A DNA stretch of 5,899 nt. It comes from Glaciecola sp964446865 (GTDB taxonomy: Bacteria > Pseudomonadota > Gammaproteobacteria > Enterobacterales > Alteromonadaceae). The stretch lies in the NCBI GenBank assembly GCA_964446865.1, contig CAYURD010000164.1:1-5899 (forward strand), given 5' to 3'. Shown here in pieces: positions 4,647-5,899 of this stretch (positions within the stretch are counted from its first letter, which is position 1; each line of letters begins with the position of its first letter). The notes below the pieces were generated by a model that was not told the DNA's origin, made no database searches, and saw only the letters and a program-made list of their open reading frames with translations. Made by a program: the position numbers and the translations under genes.

Positions 4647-5899
4647 TTAAGACGCAGCATCGCTGGGCTTGCCATCGTCTGCTGATGTATCGTCGTCTTT
4701 TTTACCTACGTCCATTGATGCTCCGCCTGTAGGCTTGTTGCCTGAATCAGCCTTGTCGGCTTTGTCCCAATCCGCTGGGGGCCTTACATCTGTTCGAGCC
4801 ATCAAGTCATCAATTTGCTTCGCGTCAATAGTTTCATATTTCATCAGTGCATCTTTCATCGAATGCAGAATATCAATATTGTCACGTAGCATTTTTTCTG
4901 CACGTTGATAGTTTCTATCTAGCAAGTCTCTAATTTCAGCGTCTATAGTTCGTGCGGTTTCATCAGACACGTTTGCTGACTTACCCGCTGTGCGACCTAA
5001 GAAAACCTCACCTTCTTCTTCAGCATATAACTGCGGGCCAAGCTTATTCGATAAGCCCCACTGCGTGACCATCTTCTTCGCAATATCAGTAGCGCGTTCA
5101 ATGTCGTTTGATGCGCCAGTGGTCACCATTTCATCACCGTAAATAATTTCTTCAGCAAGTCGACCACCATATAAGCTAGAAATCATACTTTCTAGGTGAC
5201 GCTTGGTGTAACTCACTCTGTCTTGCTCAGGCAAATACATTGTGACACCTAGCGCTCGACCGCGTGGAATAATTGACACCTTATATACAGGGTCATGTTC
5301 TGGTACTAATCGACCAACAATCGCATGTCCAGCTTCATGATACGCCGTCATGGTTTTTTCTTCTTCAGTCATGACCATGCTCTTACGCTCAGAGCCCATC
5401 ATGATTTTGTCTTTCGCTTTGTCAAACTCTTCCATCGCAACCAAACGTCTGTTTGTTCTTGCTGCAAATAAAGCGGCTTCGTTCACTAAGTTGGCTAAGT
5501 CAGCACCAGAGAAGCCTGGTGTACCACGTGCGATTACCGATGCTTCTACGTCATCCGCAATAGGCACCTTACGCATGTGAACTTTAAGTATTTGCTCTCT
5601 ACCACGAATGTCAGGTAAACCTACCGTAACCTGACGGTCAAAACGACCCGGACGAAGTAGCGCTGGGTCTAGCACGTCAGGACGGTTAGTCGCTGCGATG
5701 ACAATAATGCCTTCATTACCTTCAAAGCCGTCCATTTCTACTAGCATTTGGTTAAGTGTTTGTTCACGCTCATCGAGACCACCACCTAAACCTGCGCCAC
5801 GTTGACGGCCTACCGCGTCAATTTCGTCGATAAAGATGATGCACGGCGCTGCTTTCTTGGCCTGTTCGAACATGTCACGAACACGCGATGCACCCACAC
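4647..5899 (-). CDS. ftsH: ATP-dependent zinc metalloprotease FtsH (5' part outside window)
   Basis: FtsH is the hexameric inner-membrane AAA+ protease that unfolds and degrades membrane proteins and short-lived cytoplasmic proteins. In E. coli these include LpxC, sigma-32 and unassembled SecY. The window holds the last 416 codons plus two bases. By matching motif positions to E. coli FtsH, about 230 N-terminal residues, with both membrane helices and Walker A, lie beyond the edge. Visible here, in fragment numbering, are Walker B IIFIDEID (20-27), the second region of homology AATNRPDVLDPALLRPGRFD (68-87) with arginine fingers Arg82 and Arg85, the zinc site HEAGH (187-191, catalytic Glu188), and the third zinc ligand Asp265 in GASND. 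The tail after DVRPPADWD is Asp/Lys/Ser/Gly-rich and low in complexity, as is usual. The GTG at 5897 encodes an internal valine (GVGASRVRDMF is mid-domain), so it is not a start. The core is intact and a terminator follows the gene. Confidence 0.97.
   Translation of the reverse strand, partial: VGASRVRDMFEQAKKAAPCIIFIDEIDAVGRQRGAGLGGGLDEREQTLNQMLVEMDGFEGNEGIIVIAATNRPDVLDPALLRPGRFDRQVTVGLPDIRGREQILKVHMRKVPIADDVEASVIARGTPGFSGADLANLVNEAALFAARTNRRLVAMEEFDKAKDKIMMGSERKSMVMTEEEKTMTAYHEAGHAIVGRLVPEHDPVYKVSIIPRGRALGVTMYLPEQDRVSYTKRHLESMISSLYGGRLAEEIIYGDEMVTTGASNDIERATDIAKKMVTQWGLSNKLGPQLYAEEEGEVFLGRTAGKSANVSDETARTIDAEIRDLLDRNYQRAEKMLRDNIDILHSMKDALMKYETIDAKQIDDLMARTDVRPPADWDKADKADSGNKPTGGASMDVGKKDDDTSADDGKPSDAAS

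Noticed and set aside
5774..5782. Leucine in GGGLDERE of FtsH where E. coli has histidine
   Set aside because: From memory this loop position varies among FtsH proteins, and Walker B, the arginine fingers and the zinc site are all intact, so no loss of function is implied.
5895..5897. GTG at 5897 as the ftsH start
   Set aside because: The sequence GVGASRVRDMFEQAKK is internal to the AAA+ domain of FtsH; the gene clearly continues past the window edge.

Overview
This window is a mostly housekeeping stretch from a gammaproteobacterium, most likely a marine Alteromonadales relative (Alteromonas/Glaciecola type). That placement is an inference. It rests on FtsH, GlmM, FolP and SecG sequences that align closely with the E. 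coli proteins from memory, on moderate GC (roughly 43-60% in the lines I counted by hand inside the conserved genes), and on the order ftsH-folP-glmM-tpiA-secG-tRNA-Leu(GAG). E. coli has the same order without tpiA.

Layout, read along the minus strand from the right end: (1) 5899-4647 is the C-terminal two thirds of ftsH, cut by the window edge. A strong Rho-independent terminator (4558-4593) follows it, so ftsH probably ends its own transcript here. (2) After a 181-bp gap come folP (4465-3626) and glmM (3612-2272), 13 bp apart and with good Shine-Dalgarno sites. (3) A 130-bp gap leads to tpiA (start preferred at 2141), then secG, whose ribosome-binding site touches the tpiA stop codon. Sixteen bases after secG is a complete tRNA-Leu gene with encoded CCA, and 4 bases after that is a near-perfect terminator (851-884). 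folP-glmM-tpiA-secG-tRNA-Leu therefore looks like one same-strand run closed by that terminator, possibly with internal promoters.

(4) Left of the terminator the usual gammaproteobacterial continuation (rimP-nusA-infB) is absent. In its place is an AT-rich gene (about 34% GC by hand count) for an unrecognised three-helix membrane protein (794-291, minus). It converges on the C-terminal end of a TrmH/SpoU-family RNA 2'-O-methyltransferase on the plus strand (1-267).

Functionally, the run joins envelope precursor supply (GlmM), folate synthesis (FolP), central glycolysis (TpiA), the Sec translocon (SecG) and a leucine tRNA. FtsH is the membrane protease that in E. coli controls LPS synthesis and clears jammed SecY. 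I see no evidence of a new multi-gene system. The points most worth a second look are the synteny break and low-GC unknown gene beside the tRNA, and a small hairpin that covers both the ribosome-binding site and the start codon of folP. No CRISPR array, insertion sequence or phage gene is visible.
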